This document shows positions 27,299-36,037 of a stretch of 59,589 nt of DNA, piece by piece (position 1 is the first letter of the stretch; every line of letters starts with the position of its first letter). Below the pieces are notes generated by a model. It was given only the letters and a program-made list of their open reading frames with translations, did no database searches and was not told where the DNA came from. The stretch is from HyVt-443 sp964544655 (GTDB taxonomy: Bacteria; Pseudomonadota; Gammaproteobacteria; Chromatiales; Chromatiaceae), in the NCBI GenBank assembly GCA_964544655.1, contig CAZJCM010000013.1, positions 1-59,589 on the forward strand, written 5' to 3'. Both the position numbers and the translations under genes were made by a program.

Positions 27299-28233
27299 TC
27301 GATCTCTCCCGTTTCCTGCGCCGGGCCCAGGCCGATGATGCTGGGTGCGCACGGATACGGCCCCGCACCATCTACATCCTGCCCACTCGTCACGGCGTCC
27401 TGTTCAGCCTGCTGCTGCTGATCATGCTGGCGGGCTCCATCAACTACGCCAACAACCTGGGCTTTCTGCTCACTTTCCTCCTCGCCGGACTCGGCCTGGT
27501 GGCAATGCTGCACACCTGGTACAACCTCCTGGACCTGGAACTCATGCCCGGGCAGAGCGACCCGGTATTTGCCGGCGACCCGGCCTGTTTCGGTATCCGG
27601 CTGATCAACCGGCGCCGGCGGCCACGGCCCGGACTGAGTCTGAAACTGGCCGGGTTTGAAATCCGGAATACCGACCTTGATGCCGACGATTATCAGCAAA
27701 TCTCCCTCTGCATCCCCACCCACAGGCGGGGGAAATGTGCCCTTCCATTATTGACGGTAAGCACTCACTATCCGCTTGGACTCTTGCGGGCCTGGTGTCT
27801 GGTACAACTCGATCATCACTGCCTGGTATATCCAACACCGGCCCGGTCATTGCCGATCAATGATCAGCCCCAGTATCGGCACAGCGGTACCGGCGATCGT
27901 GGAGTGGGTGCCGACGACTTTGCCGGACTGCGCCCCTATCGGCCGGGGGATGCACCTGCCCATATTCATTGGAAGGGGCTGGCACGGGAGCAGCCACTGC
28001 AGACCAAGCAGTTCGGCGGCGACCGGGCGGAGCGTCGCTGGCTCGACTGGGCACAGCTGCAGGGTGACAGCGAGACCCGCCTGAGCCAACTCTGCCGGGG
28101 GATACTCGACGCCTGCGCCGAGCAGCAGGAGTATGGGTTGCGCCTGCCTGGGTTCGAGCTGGCACCCGGCCGTGGTGAAACTCATCGGCGACGCTGCCTG
28201 GAGGCCTTGGCCCTGTTCGGGGAACAACCATGA
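27295..28233 (+). CDS. DUF58-domain protein
   Basis: A 312-residue membrane-anchored protein: two hydrophobic helices near residues 30-70 (LFSLLLLIMLAGSINYANNLGFLLTFLLAGLGLVAML are in this area) and the DUF58 core GVGADDFAGLRPYRPGDAPAHIHWK. It overlaps the MoxR gene and the transglutaminase gene by four bases each. Its molecular role is not established. One GTAAGCACTCAC motif lies inside the gene. Confidence 0.92.
   Translation: MIDLSRFLRRAQADDAGCARIRPRTIYILPTRHGVLFSLLLLIMLAGSINYANNLGFLLTFLLAGLGLVAMLHTWYNLLDLELMPGQSDPVFAGDPACFGIRLINRRRRPRPGLSLKLAGFEIRNTDLDADDYQQISLCIPTHRRGKCALPLLTVSTHYPLGLLRAWCLVQLDHHCLVYPTPARSLPINDQPQYRHSGTGDRGVGADDFAGLRPYRPGDAPAHIHWKGLAREQPLQTKQFGGDRAERRWLDWAQLQGDSETRLSQLCRGILDACAEQQEYGLRLPGFELAPGRGETHRRRCLEALALFGEQP
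27757..27768. promoter_or_regulatory. SlmA-like site 1 (GTAAGCACTCAC)
   Basis: Matches GTNAGNNCTNAC, differing at two positions from the E. coli SlmA site GTGAGTACTCAC. It lies inside the DUF58 gene and is followed by TA, as in the other strong copies (TAGTGAG...CTTAC on the other strand). Confidence 0.55.
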
Positions 28234-30200
28234 AGGCGATCGGCACGGCCCCACTGTCGCAGCGTGAGCAACTGCAGTTGATCCTGCTCTCCGGACTGGC
28301 AGCACTGCCACACGTACTCCACCTGGTACCCTGGATCAGCGCCTTCTTCATCCTGTTGCTCGGACTGCGGCTCGGGGCCTTGCTCCGGCCCGGCCTGCTA
28401 CCCGGTCGTCTGCTGCTGTTTCTGCTCACCTTGCTGGGGCTGGGTAATGTGGTGCTGCACCATCCGCTGCTATTGGGCCGTGAGGCCGGGGTGGCACTGC
28501 TGGTCTCCATGCTGGCATTAAAACTGATGGAGATGCGCCAGCGGCGGGATGGCTATCTGCTGATCTTCCTCAACTACTTCGTGCTGGTGACCCTGTTTCT
28601 CTATCAGCAGCAGCCGCTGATCGTGCTCTACGGTTTTCTGATCACGGTCGGGCTCACCGCCATGCTGGTGGAGGGCAGCCGGGCACGGCCGGCACCGCGC
28701 CGCTACACCTCCTTGGGCAGCGCCTTCTTCCTGCTGTTGCAGGCATTGCCGATCATGTTGGTCCTGTTCATCTTCTTTCCCCGTTTCTCCTCTCCGTTGT
28801 GGGGCCTGGGTACGCAGCAGCTGAGTGCCATCACCGGCATCAGTGACCGCATCACCCCTGGTAGCGTCAGCCGCCTGAGCCGTTCCCGTTCCGTCGCCTT
28901 TCGCGTCAGCTTCGAGCAGGCACCACCGCCACCCGCCCTACGCTACTGGCGGGGTCCGGTGTTCTGGGACACCGACGGGCTCAACTGGACGGCTGACGAG
29001 CCAGGGACGACTGAGCCCAGGCTGATTCCCCTCGATGAACCGGTGGATTATGAAATCACCCTGGAACCGGCACCCGGGCGCTGGCTCTACGCCCTGGACC
29101 TGCCCCTGCAGAGCCCGCCTGACAGCCGTCTGTCGGCAGATTTTCAGCTGCGCCGCAAACAGCCGGTGAAACAACGCATTCGCTATCAGGCACGTTCCGT
29201 ATTGCGCTACCGTACCGGCCCTTTGTCAGCCGGGGAGCGGCAACGGGCACTGCAGCTGCCGGACAATGTCACCAGCCGCATGCGGATGCTGGTCGCCGAG
29301 TGGCGTCGGCAGAGCACCGATGATGCAGAACTGGTGGCACGGTCTCTGGATTATTTTCGCAATCAGGCCTTCTTTTACACCCTCTATCCACCATTACTCG
29401 GCAGCAATCCGACCGATCAGTTCCTGTTCGAAAGCAAGCGTGGTTTTTGTGAGCACTTCGCCACCAGCTTCACCCTGCTGATGCGCATCGCCGGCATTCC
29501 GGCCCGGTTGGTGGCCGGATATCAGGGGGGAGAGATGAATCCTATGGGTGAATATCTGATCGTGCGCCAATCCGATGCCCATGCCTGGAGCGAGGTGTGG
29601 CTGGCGGAGCGCGGTTGGGTACGCATCGATCCCACCGCGGCCGTTGCCCCTGAGCGTATCGAGCGCCCTCTGGATCCGGCGCTGATCAGCGACCGGATCG
29701 GCGCCCCGATCTCATTCGATATTACTGAAAGCAGCCTGCTACGGCACGTCGGCCGGCAGTTGGCGCTGGGGTTGGATGCACTGAGCACCAGCTGGCAGCG
29801 CTGGGTGCTGGGTTACTCCAGGGAGCGGCAATCACAGTTGATGCAGCTGTTGGGGCTGGGTTTTCTCCGTGGCCCCTGGCTGGCCGCAGGCATGGTGCTG
29901 ACCGCAGCACTGGTGATCCTCTCCATCAGCCTCTACCTGATGCAGGCCGGTGCGGCACCAGTGGATCCGGCACGACGCCTCTATGACCGTTTCTGCCGGC
30001 GGCTGGCCCGGCGCGGTATTCCACGCAAACCCCATGAGGGTCCGCTGGATTATGCCACCCGTGCCAGCGCGGCACTGCCGGCGGCCCGGCACCAGATCAC
30101 CGCTATCAGCGATCTCTATATCGATATCCGCTACGGTGGGAAAGAGGACGGAAAGGGGCTGCAACGCCTGCGCCGGCTGGTGCGGGTGTTTCGCCCTTGA
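28230..30200 (+). CDS. Membrane transglutaminase-like protein (TgpA family)
   Basis: A 656-residue protein with an N-terminal block of about five or six membrane helices, a large periplasmic region, and a transglutaminase-like core whose Cys, His and Asp are in SKRGFCEHFATSF, QSDAHAWSEVWL and GWVRIDPTAAV. One more membrane helix (residues about 545-575) leads to a cytosolic DUF4129-type tail. This matches the TgpA (DUF3488) family, which in Pseudomonas is needed for growth; the natural substrate is not known. Confidence 0.93.
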   Translation: MKAIGTAPLSQREQLQLILLSGLAALPHVLHLVPWISAFFILLLGLRLGALLRPGLLPGRLLLFLLTLLGLGNVVLHHPLLLGREAGVALLVSMLALKLMEMRQRRDGYLLIFLNYFVLVTLFLYQQQPLIVLYGFLITVGLTAMLVEGSRARPAPRRYTSLGSAFFLLLQALPIMLVLFIFFPRFSSPLWGLGTQQLSAITGISDRITPGSVSRLSRSRSVAFRVSFEQAPPPPALRYWRGPVFWDTDGLNWTADEPGTTEPRLIPLDEPVDYEITLEPAPGRWLYALDLPLQSPPDSRLSADFQLRRKQPVKQRIRYQARSVLRYRTGPLSAGERQRALQLPDNVTSRMRMLVAEWRRQSTDDAELVARSLDYFRNQAFFYTLYPPLLGSNPTDQFLFESKRGFCEHFATSFTLLMRIAGIPARLVAGYQGGEMNPMGEYLIVRQSDAHAWSEVWLAERGWVRIDPTAAVAPERIERPLDPALISDRIGAPISFDITESSLLRHVGRQLALGLDALSTSWQRWVLGYSRERQSQLMQLLGLGFLRGPWLAAGMVLTAALVILSISLYLMQAGAAPVDPARRLYDRFCRRLARRGIPRKPHEGPLDYATRASAALPAARHQITAISDLYIDIRYGGKEDGKGLQRLRRLVRVFRP

Positions 30201-30245
30201 GGCTGGCGCCGAACCGGCCTCTCTCAGCCTGGATCACCGTGGATG

Positions 30246-31370
30246 CTATGTCTGGGAAGCAGACCGTCCGGCCTTGACGAAATCTTCCACCATTGGCGCT
30301 GCGAATACGCTCTCCCTAACCCTGGGTGGCAGGCTGTCGACACAATCCGCGATCATCTGATCCACCGTAGGCGCCAGCATACCGTGCTGCAACATGAAGG
30401 TATCCAGTTCACGCGCCTGACCATCCAGCATCTCCCGTACGATAGCGTGTGTGGCAAGACCCTGGTCAGGATACTCACGCAACAGAAAGGAGAAGCCCAG
30501 CGCTACCTGGATAACCACCTGGATGGAGCAGCGGGGCAGCCCACTCTCCTGGGCCAATTGGGCCGCATAGATCGCATCCACCACGGCATGGGCGATGCTG
30601 AAGCCCTCGTTCCAGACACCCTCTTCCACTCCCTTCTTCATCGCCACATCCCACTGCCGTGTGCCGCCGGCACCGCCATTCAGAAAGCCCAGATAATCTG
30701 CCTGTGCCTCGCCGCCGATGCGCTGCTGATTGAACTGGGCGGCATGCAGGGCTGTAGCCGTGCTGATTCCGCTCAAGCCGTTGAACACGAGATGCTGTCC
30801 GACCAGCTTGGTCACCGCACCTGCCTCCACTGCCGGACCGAAATAACGGGGATGGCCAAGTTTTTCCAACGTGGGCAGCAGGCGCCTGTAGAGCATCTCC
30901 TCGCCGCTGGCCAGGATCAGCATACCCTTGGGATCAGCACCCCCGAGCATCGCGCCGAGGGGTCCGCCCGTGAGGGGGTAGTTGACATAGTCGATCAGAT
31001 TTTGTGCACAGAAACCGTGCGCCGCCCTGACGAAGGCCGGGCTTACCGTGGAAAGGTGCATGATGAACACCGGCCGCTGACAGCGCTGTTTGATGAGCTG
31101 TACGAGTTCGGCGACGATCCGCAGATCATCGCCATTCTTACCGGCGCAGACCACCACGCCATCGATCTCACCATCCCCGATCAGGCGGTCGAAATCAGGC
31201 ACCAGTTCAGCCCCATGCTCACGCCAGGCGAGCCGGAAGCTCAGCTTCTGCTCGCCGGGTGATCCCCGGTCGTGCACCCGAAGCACCCTGGCCGTCTCCG
31301 CCGGTGTCAGGTGAATGGCCGCAGGGCCAGCCATCATGCCAAGGCCACCTACATATACGAGTTTGATCAT
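30246..31370 (-). CDS. Beta-hydroxyacid dehydrogenase-like NAD(P) protein
   Basis: A 374-residue protein resembling 3-hydroxyisobutyrate and 6-phosphogluconate dehydrogenases. The Rossmann turn is VGGLGMMAG, not a standard GxGxxG; the substrate loop is NYPLTGGPLGAMLGGADPKG; the likely catalytic Lys is in AGAVTKLVGQHLVFNG. No domain is missing. It is alone on its strand, convergent with the tgpA gene. The substrate is unknown. Confidence 0.75.
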   Translation of the reverse strand: MIKLVYVGGLGMMAGPAAIHLTPAETARVLRVHDRGSPGEQKLSFRLAWREHGAELVPDFDRLIGDGEIDGVVVCAGKNGDDLRIVAELVQLIKQRCQRPVFIMHLSTVSPAFVRAAHGFCAQNLIDYVNYPLTGGPLGAMLGGADPKGMLILASGEEMLYRRLLPTLEKLGHPRYFGPAVEAGAVTKLVGQHLVFNGLSGISTATALHAAQFNQQRIGGEAQADYLGFLNGGAGGTRQWDVAMKKGVEEGVWNEGFSIAHAVVDAIYAAQLAQESGLPRCSIQVVIQVALGFSFLLREYPDQGLATHAIVREMLDGQARELDTFMLQHGMLAPTVDQMIADCVDSLPPRVRESVFAAPMVEDFVKAGRSASQT

Positions 31371-31394
31371 GGGTCAATTCCTGCTGCGTAGGAG

Positions 31395-31426
31395 TTTGTC
31401 GGATTCAGGTAATCGTAGCGAGTATG
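31395..31426. repeat. Diverged copy of the 26143 element end
   Basis: TTTGTCGGATTCAGGTAATC and the following bases match 26152-26182 in about 26 of 30 positions. Only one end is visible; the rest of the spacer between modC and the dehydrogenase gene shows nothing else. Confidence 0.5.
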
Positions 31427-31515
31427 TCAGTTGTGTCAAAAGCGGGGCTGGCTTCGATCACGCCGGGCCATTAGGTTCTGGCCGCTGGCTGGGGCATCAT
31501 ATAGCAGTATCCGGC

Positions 31516-32583
31516 TTATGACAGCAGCGCCACGCTCTTCGCCTGGGCGTAGACCTGCTTTCCCGGTTTCAGATCGAGCAGCGCAGCGGATTTTCTGGTG
31601 ATGCGCGACAGCATGGGTACCCCTCCAACCGATAGCCGGACGGTGACCTGGGCGCTTCCTGTCGGGAATGTCTGTTCGACCACGGCGGGGAAGATGTTCA
31701 GGATACTGGTGCTCGACTGGTGTTCCAGGGTAAGACTGACATCACGGGCGGCAACACGCACTCTGACCAGATCACCAACCGGCAACTGCTTACGGGCCAC
31801 GGTAAAGCGGCCACCGGAAAAATCCACATACGTCAGGTCGAATTCATCATCATGTTCAGCAACGGTCGCCTCGATGAGCGCCTCCGCTTCACCACCATGG
31901 GCAAGCGGGAGATCGAGCCGCATCAGCATATCGTCAATGGCTCCCGTTGCCAGGATCCTTCCCGCTTCCATCAATATCAGGTGGTGTGCCAACCTTGCCA
32001 CTTCATCGGCGGAATGGCTGACATAGAGCACGGGAATAGCCAGTTCCCGATGCAGCAATTCCAGGTACGGCAAGATCTCCTGCTTGCGGGTCTGATCCAG
32101 AGCCGCCAACGGCTCATCCATCAGCAGCAGCCTCGGGCTGACTGCCAACGCACGGGCAATGGCCACCCGTTGCCGCTCACCACCGGAAAGCCGGTCCGGT
32201 TTTCGTCCCAGCAGCGGGCCGATATCCAACAGTTCTATCGCCCTGTTCAGCGGAATCTTCCGTTCTTGTTGTGAAATCCGCTTCAGTCCATATTCAAGGT
32301 TCTGTTGTACCGTCAGATGGGCAAACAGGCTGGCCTCCTGGAACACATAACCCAATGGCCGCCGGTGGGGTGGAATGAACAGGGCGTCATCCTGCCACAC
32401 CTTATCAGCCACCTTAAGATAGCCGGCGGCAGACGGCTCAAGACCGGCAATGGCACGCAGCAGGGTGGTCTTGCCGCAACCAGAGGGACCGAACAGCGCC
32501 GTGACGCCCCTGGACGGAATGATAAAAGCGGCCTCCAGAGCAAAATCACGCCGCTCGATTTTGAATCGCCCCTCGATGGTCAC
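31516..32583 (-). CDS. modC: Molybdate ABC transporter ATP-binding protein ModC
   Basis: The ATPase of the molybdate importer (355 aa). Walker A is FGPSGCGKTTLLRAIAGLE, the ABC signature LSGGERQRVAIARAL and Walker B LLLMDEPLAAL. A C-terminal TOBE/MOP-type domain (VRVAARDVSLTLE) binds oxyanion, as usual in ModC. The start is the GTG at 32583 overlapping the modB stop (GTGA); an ATG at 32670 would overlap modB by 90 bases. Confidence 0.94.
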   Translation of the reverse strand: MTIEGRFKIERRDFALEAAFIIPSRGVTALFGPSGCGKTTLLRAIAGLEPSAAGYLKVADKVWQDDALFIPPHRRPLGYVFQEASLFAHLTVQQNLEYGLKRISQQERKIPLNRAIELLDIGPLLGRKPDRLSGGERQRVAIARALAVSPRLLLMDEPLAALDQTRKQEILPYLELLHRELAIPVLYVSHSADEVARLAHHLILMEAGRILATGAIDDMLMRLDLPLAHGGEAEALIEATVAEHDDEFDLTYVDFSGGRFTVARKQLPVGDLVRVRVAARDVSLTLEHQSSTSILNIFPAVVEQTFPTGSAQVTVRLSVGGVPMLSRITRKSAALLDLKPGKQVYAQAKSVALLS

Positions 32584-33260
32584 GGCTGCACCACCATGAA
32601 CCGGCGATTCAGCGCATACACCATCAACAGCAGCAGGAACGACAGCAACAGCAACCCGCCCGACAACCAATGGGCGTCGCTATACTCCAGCCCTTCAACA
32701 TGATCATAGATCGCGATGGAGAGTACCTGGGTCTTTCCAGGAATATTCCCGCCAATCATCAATACCACACCGAATTCACCCACAGTGTGGGCGAAACCGA
32801 GCACTGCAGCGGTCAGGAACCCCGGCCGTGCCAACGGCACGGCAACGGTTAAAAACCGATCCAGGGGCGATGCACGCAGGGTCGCGGCGACCTCGAGGGG
32901 ACGCCGGCCGATGGCAGCGAAGGCACCTTGCAACGGCTGGACGACAAAGGGCAGTGAATAGATCACCGAACCAATCAGCAGACCACTGAAACTGAAGGCT
33001 GGTGACTCCCCTCCAAGTGCTCGCAGCAGACCACCCACAGGTCCCTGCGGGCCCAGAGCCACCAGCAGATAGAAGCCCAGCACGGTGGGCGGCAAAACCA
33101 GGGGCAGGGCGATCACCGCTTCGAACAGAAATTTAAGCCGCCACCGGCTGTGGGCCAGCCACCAAGCCAATGGGGTGCCCAACAACAGCAGTATCGCGGT
33201 GGTAAGCCCTGCCAGCTTGAGGGTGATGAGCAGGGCGGCCAGGTCATTGTCACTGATCAT
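32580..33260 (-). CDS. modB: Molybdate ABC transporter permease ModB
   Basis: The inner-membrane channel subunit (226 aa) with five or six helices. The permease signature near AATLRASPLDRFLTVAVPLARPGFLTAAVLGFAHTVGEFG is the site that contacts ModC. It overlaps modA by four bases (ATGA). Confidence 0.95.
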   Translation of the reverse strand: MISDNDLAALLITLKLAGLTTAILLLLGTPLAWWLAHSRWRLKFLFEAVIALPLVLPPTVLGFYLLVALGPQGPVGGLLRALGGESPAFSFSGLLIGSVIYSLPFVVQPLQGAFAAIGRRPLEVAATLRASPLDRFLTVAVPLARPGFLTAAVLGFAHTVGEFGVVLMIGGNIPGKTQVLSIAIYDHVEGLEYSDAHWLSGGLLLLSFLLLLMVYALNRRFMVVQP

Positions 33261-34012
33261 GGCGTACCATAGCCAAAACCGCGAATGACGGCCTGTGACT
33301 CATCGCTTTTTACAAATTGCATGAACCGGCGCGCTATATCTCTATCTTTCAGCAAAACAGCCTGCTGCTCGATAGGGGAATAGAGCGATTCAGCGACCTG
33401 CCACACGGAACCTTTCATCGTCTGCCCCGGCCGCTTCACCTGGGACAGAGCAACGAACCCCAGCTCCGCATTGCCACTTTTTACGAACTGGAAAGTCTGA
33501 CCGATATTCTCACCCCGTACCATGCGGCCCTGTAATCTATCCCACAAGCCCCGGGCCCGTAGCACCTCCTGTGCAGCCTTGCCATAAGGCGCCAGTTTGG
33601 GATTGGCCACGGCCAGATGGCGAAACCGGCCTTTCTCCAACACCTTCCCCGCGCTATCGACCAGTCCCTCTTGCGGGCTCCACAGCACGATCCTGCCGAT
33701 CGCATAGGTGAAGCGGCTTCCCGGCAGTGCAACGCCTTCCTTCTCCAGACGCGCAGGCCGCTTCGAATCAGCGGCAAAAAAGAGATCGAATGGTGCACCA
33801 TGGCGAATCTGTGCATAGTGCTTTCCGGTGGAACCAAAGATCAGTATCACTTTATGCCCTGTTTGCGCCTGAAAGGCATTGGCAATGGCTTTTATCGCAT
33901 CGGCGAAATTGCTGGCCACTGCCACCTGGATCTCAGCTGAAGTGGCCTGCCCGCCGGTCAGCAGCAACAGGATTGTCACAATCAGGGAACGAAACGGCCT
34001 CGATAACTGCAT
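33257..34012 (-). CDS. modA: Molybdate-binding periplasmic protein ModA
   Basis: A 251-residue protein with a signal peptide (MQLSRPFRSLIVTILLLLTG...ATSA). The oxyanion-binding features VAVASNFADAIKAI, FGSTGKHYAQI and GAPFDLFFAADSKRP match the ModA family. It binds molybdate, and usually tungstate, in the periplasm for the ModBC importer. Confidence 0.94.
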   Translation of the reverse strand: MQLSRPFRSLIVTILLLLTGGQATSAEIQVAVASNFADAIKAIANAFQAQTGHKVILIFGSTGKHYAQIRHGAPFDLFFAADSKRPARLEKEGVALPGSRFTYAIGRIVLWSPQEGLVDSAGKVLEKGRFRHLAVANPKLAPYGKAAQEVLRARGLWDRLQGRMVRGENIGQTFQFVKSGNAELGFVALSQVKRPGQTMKGSVWQVAESLYSPIEQQAVLLKDRDIARRFMQFVKSDESQAVIRGFGYGTP

Positions 34013-34045
34013 ATGTCACCATTTCCTCAAGACGATAGTGAAATC

Positions 34046-34387
34046 TCATTGCTCAAGCGTTTGCGAGCGATCCGATAAAAAGTCCCTGAATTCCCGGTAG
34101 ACCGACCAGAAACTGTCGATGGCACGCTCACCGGCCTCGGTCACAACCGCACCGCCACCACCCCGGCCACCTGTGCTCTTCTCGACGACAGGCTGGCGAC
34201 TCTGACGATTCATCGAGTCCACCAGCTTCCAGGCATGGCGATAGGACATCTTCATTGAACGTGCGGCGGCACTGATTGATCCGTGCTCACGTATCCGCTC
34301 CAGCAATACAACGCGGCCGTAACCGAGGAACGTCCCTTCCGGCCCTTCGATCCACAGCCTCCCGCGCAAGCGATAATTTTCCGGCAT
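34046..34387 (-). CDS. ModE-like winged-helix regulator without metal-binding domain
   Basis: A 113-residue protein holding only the DNA-binding half of ModE: GRVVLLERIREHGSISAAARSMKMSYRHAWKLVDSMN, then GGRGGGGAVVTEAGER. The molybdate-binding MOP domains are absent. It lies 33 bases ahead of modA on the same strand and probably regulates modABC. How it would sense molybdate is open; perhaps through ModC or another protein. Confidence 0.88.
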   Translation of the reverse strand: MPENYRLRGRLWIEGPEGTFLGYGRVVLLERIREHGSISAAARSMKMSYRHAWKLVDSMNRQSRQPVVEKSTGGRGGGGAVVTEAGERAIDSFWSVYREFRDFLSDRSQTLEQ

Positions 34388-34669
34388 ATATCTGCTTCAT
34401 ATCTTGAGGTTCGATTCGTAATATATGAGCGGGAATAACGCTTGTCAATAAGACGGCTCAATAGGGCAGGTAAGCCGGCTGCATGATGATGCCGTTGCGG
34501 GGCATGACTGTTCAGCGCCTCTTGAAAAACCTGACAGGGGCTTTGACGAGGCAGTGACTTCACTGAGGGTGTTACTGGCTGGCTGGCCCCAATGTGGTGA
34601 TCACGGATTCAGCACTTCCGGGGTATTTCACAGAAAGGCGTGGTGCGTAGGGGGAGGCGGGATCAGGGT

Positions 34670-36022
34670 TCATTTCCCTATACAGAAACTGGAGAAGATC
34701 CGGCCCAGCAGATCATCTGCGGTAAACTCCCCGGTGATCTCTGAAAGGGCCTGCTGCGCCTGCCGCAGATCCTCTGCCAACAGTTCACCGGAAGCGCCAT
34801 GGCGCAACTGCAATTGTCCGGTATGTAAGTGCTCACTAGCGCGTTTTATCGCATCAAGATGGCGGCGACGGGCAATGAACTCGCCCTCCTGGGCACTGTT
34901 GTAGCCCATACTTCGCTTCAGGTGATCCCGCAGCAGTTCCAAACCCGCCCCGGTCCGCGCGGAGAGGGCGATTTCCACGACGTCGCCATCCTCACGGACA
35001 GACGGCTCACGGCCGCTGAGATCTATTTTATTACGTATCAGGGTAAGGGGAAGATTTGCCGGAAGCTCATCGGCAACCAGCGCCCCATGATCAGGGTCTG
35101 ATTGATCATCGAAGATCCAGAGGATGCGGTCGGCCCGGGCGATCTCTTCCCGCGCACGGCGGATACCCTCCTGTTCCACCTGGTCCGTACTCTGGCGCAG
35201 GCCGGCAGTGTCCACCAGATGCAGTGGCATCCCATCGATCTGGATCTGCTCCCGCAACAGATCCCGGGTAGTGCCAGGAACATCGGTGACAATGGCGGCA
35301 TCCCGTCCAGAGAGGGCATTCAGCAGGCTCGATTTGCCCGCATTGGGCCGACCCGCAATCACCAGGGTCATCCCATCGCGCAGCAGGCGGCCCACCCGGG
35401 CACTTCTTTCCACAGCTTCGACATCATCGAGGAGAGACTGTAAGTCAGCACTCACTTTGCCGTCCGAAAGGAAATCGATCTCCTCTTCCGGGAAGTCGAT
35501 CGCCGCCTCCACATAGAGGCGCAACTGGATCAACCGCTCCACCAGGTCACTGATACGGCGGGAGAAGACCCCTTCCAGCGACCGCAGCGCCAGCCGGGCG
35601 GCAGCGGCCGTATCGCTTTCAATGAGATCGGCCACCGCCTCGGCCTGGGCCAGATCCATACGGTCGTTGAGAAACGCACGCAGACTGAACTCCCCGGGAT
35701 CCGCCAGTCGGGCACCCAGATCGAGGACCCGTTGCAGTAGCAAATCCATCACCACCGGACCGCCATGACCCTGCAGTTCGAGGACGTCTTCACCGGTAAA
35801 GGAGTGGGGACCGGGGAAAAAGAGGGCTATTCCCTCATCCAGAATCTCCCCATTGGGATCTCGAAAACGGCTGAAAAGGGCGTGGCGGGGTGAGGGTACG
35901 CAACCCAGGATCTGATGGGCAATATCCTCGACCCGGCTGCCGGAGACACGGACGATCCCCACACCCCCCCGGCCGGGGGGGGTGGCAATGGCGGCGATGG
36001 TATCATTCGCCCGAATTGGCAT
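34670..36022 (-). CDS. mnmE: tRNA modification GTPase MnmE
   Basis: The partner of MnmG in wobble uridine modification (450 aa; formerly TrmE). N-terminal TIAAIATPPGRGGVGIVRVSG; GTPase motifs GRPNAGKSSLLNAL, TDVPGTTRDLL, DTAGLR and NKIDL; C-terminal IFSSFCIGK with the essential Cys. It ends the rpmH-rnpA-yidC-mnmE series, 15 bases after yidC. Two SlmA-like motifs lie within it. Confidence 0.98.
   Translation of the reverse strand: MPIRANDTIAAIATPPGRGGVGIVRVSGSRVEDIAHQILGCVPSPRHALFSRFRDPNGEILDEGIALFFPGPHSFTGEDVLELQGHGGPVVMDLLLQRVLDLGARLADPGEFSLRAFLNDRMDLAQAEAVADLIESDTAAAARLALRSLEGVFSRRISDLVERLIQLRLYVEAAIDFPEEEIDFLSDGKVSADLQSLLDDVEAVERSARVGRLLRDGMTLVIAGRPNAGKSSLLNALSGRDAAIVTDVPGTTRDLLREQIQIDGMPLHLVDTAGLRQSTDQVEQEGIRRAREEIARADRILWIFDDQSDPDHGALVADELPANLPLTLIRNKIDLSGREPSVREDGDVVEIALSARTGAGLELLRDHLKRSMGYNSAQEGEFIARRRHLDAIKRASEHLHTGQLQLRHGASGELLAEDLRQAQQALSEITGEFTADDLLGRIFSSFCIGK
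34825..34836. promoter_or_regulatory. SlmA-like site 2 (GTAAGTGCTCAC)
   Basis: Second copy of GTNAGNNCTNAC, inside mnmE, again followed by TA. It differs from the E. coli consensus at two positions. Confidence 0.55.
35454..35465. promoter_or_regulatory. Weaker SlmA-like site (GTCAGCACTCAC)
   Basis: A further match to GTNAGNNCTNAC inside mnmE, 629 bases from site 2. It lacks the TA extension of the other four copies. Confidence 0.35.
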
Positions 36023-36037
36023 GGGATCTGGGCGCGG

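Noticed and set aside
33257..34387. Phosphate or sulfate importer instead of molybdate
   Set aside because: The ModA motifs, ModC TOBE domain and ModE-like regulator together favour molybdate.
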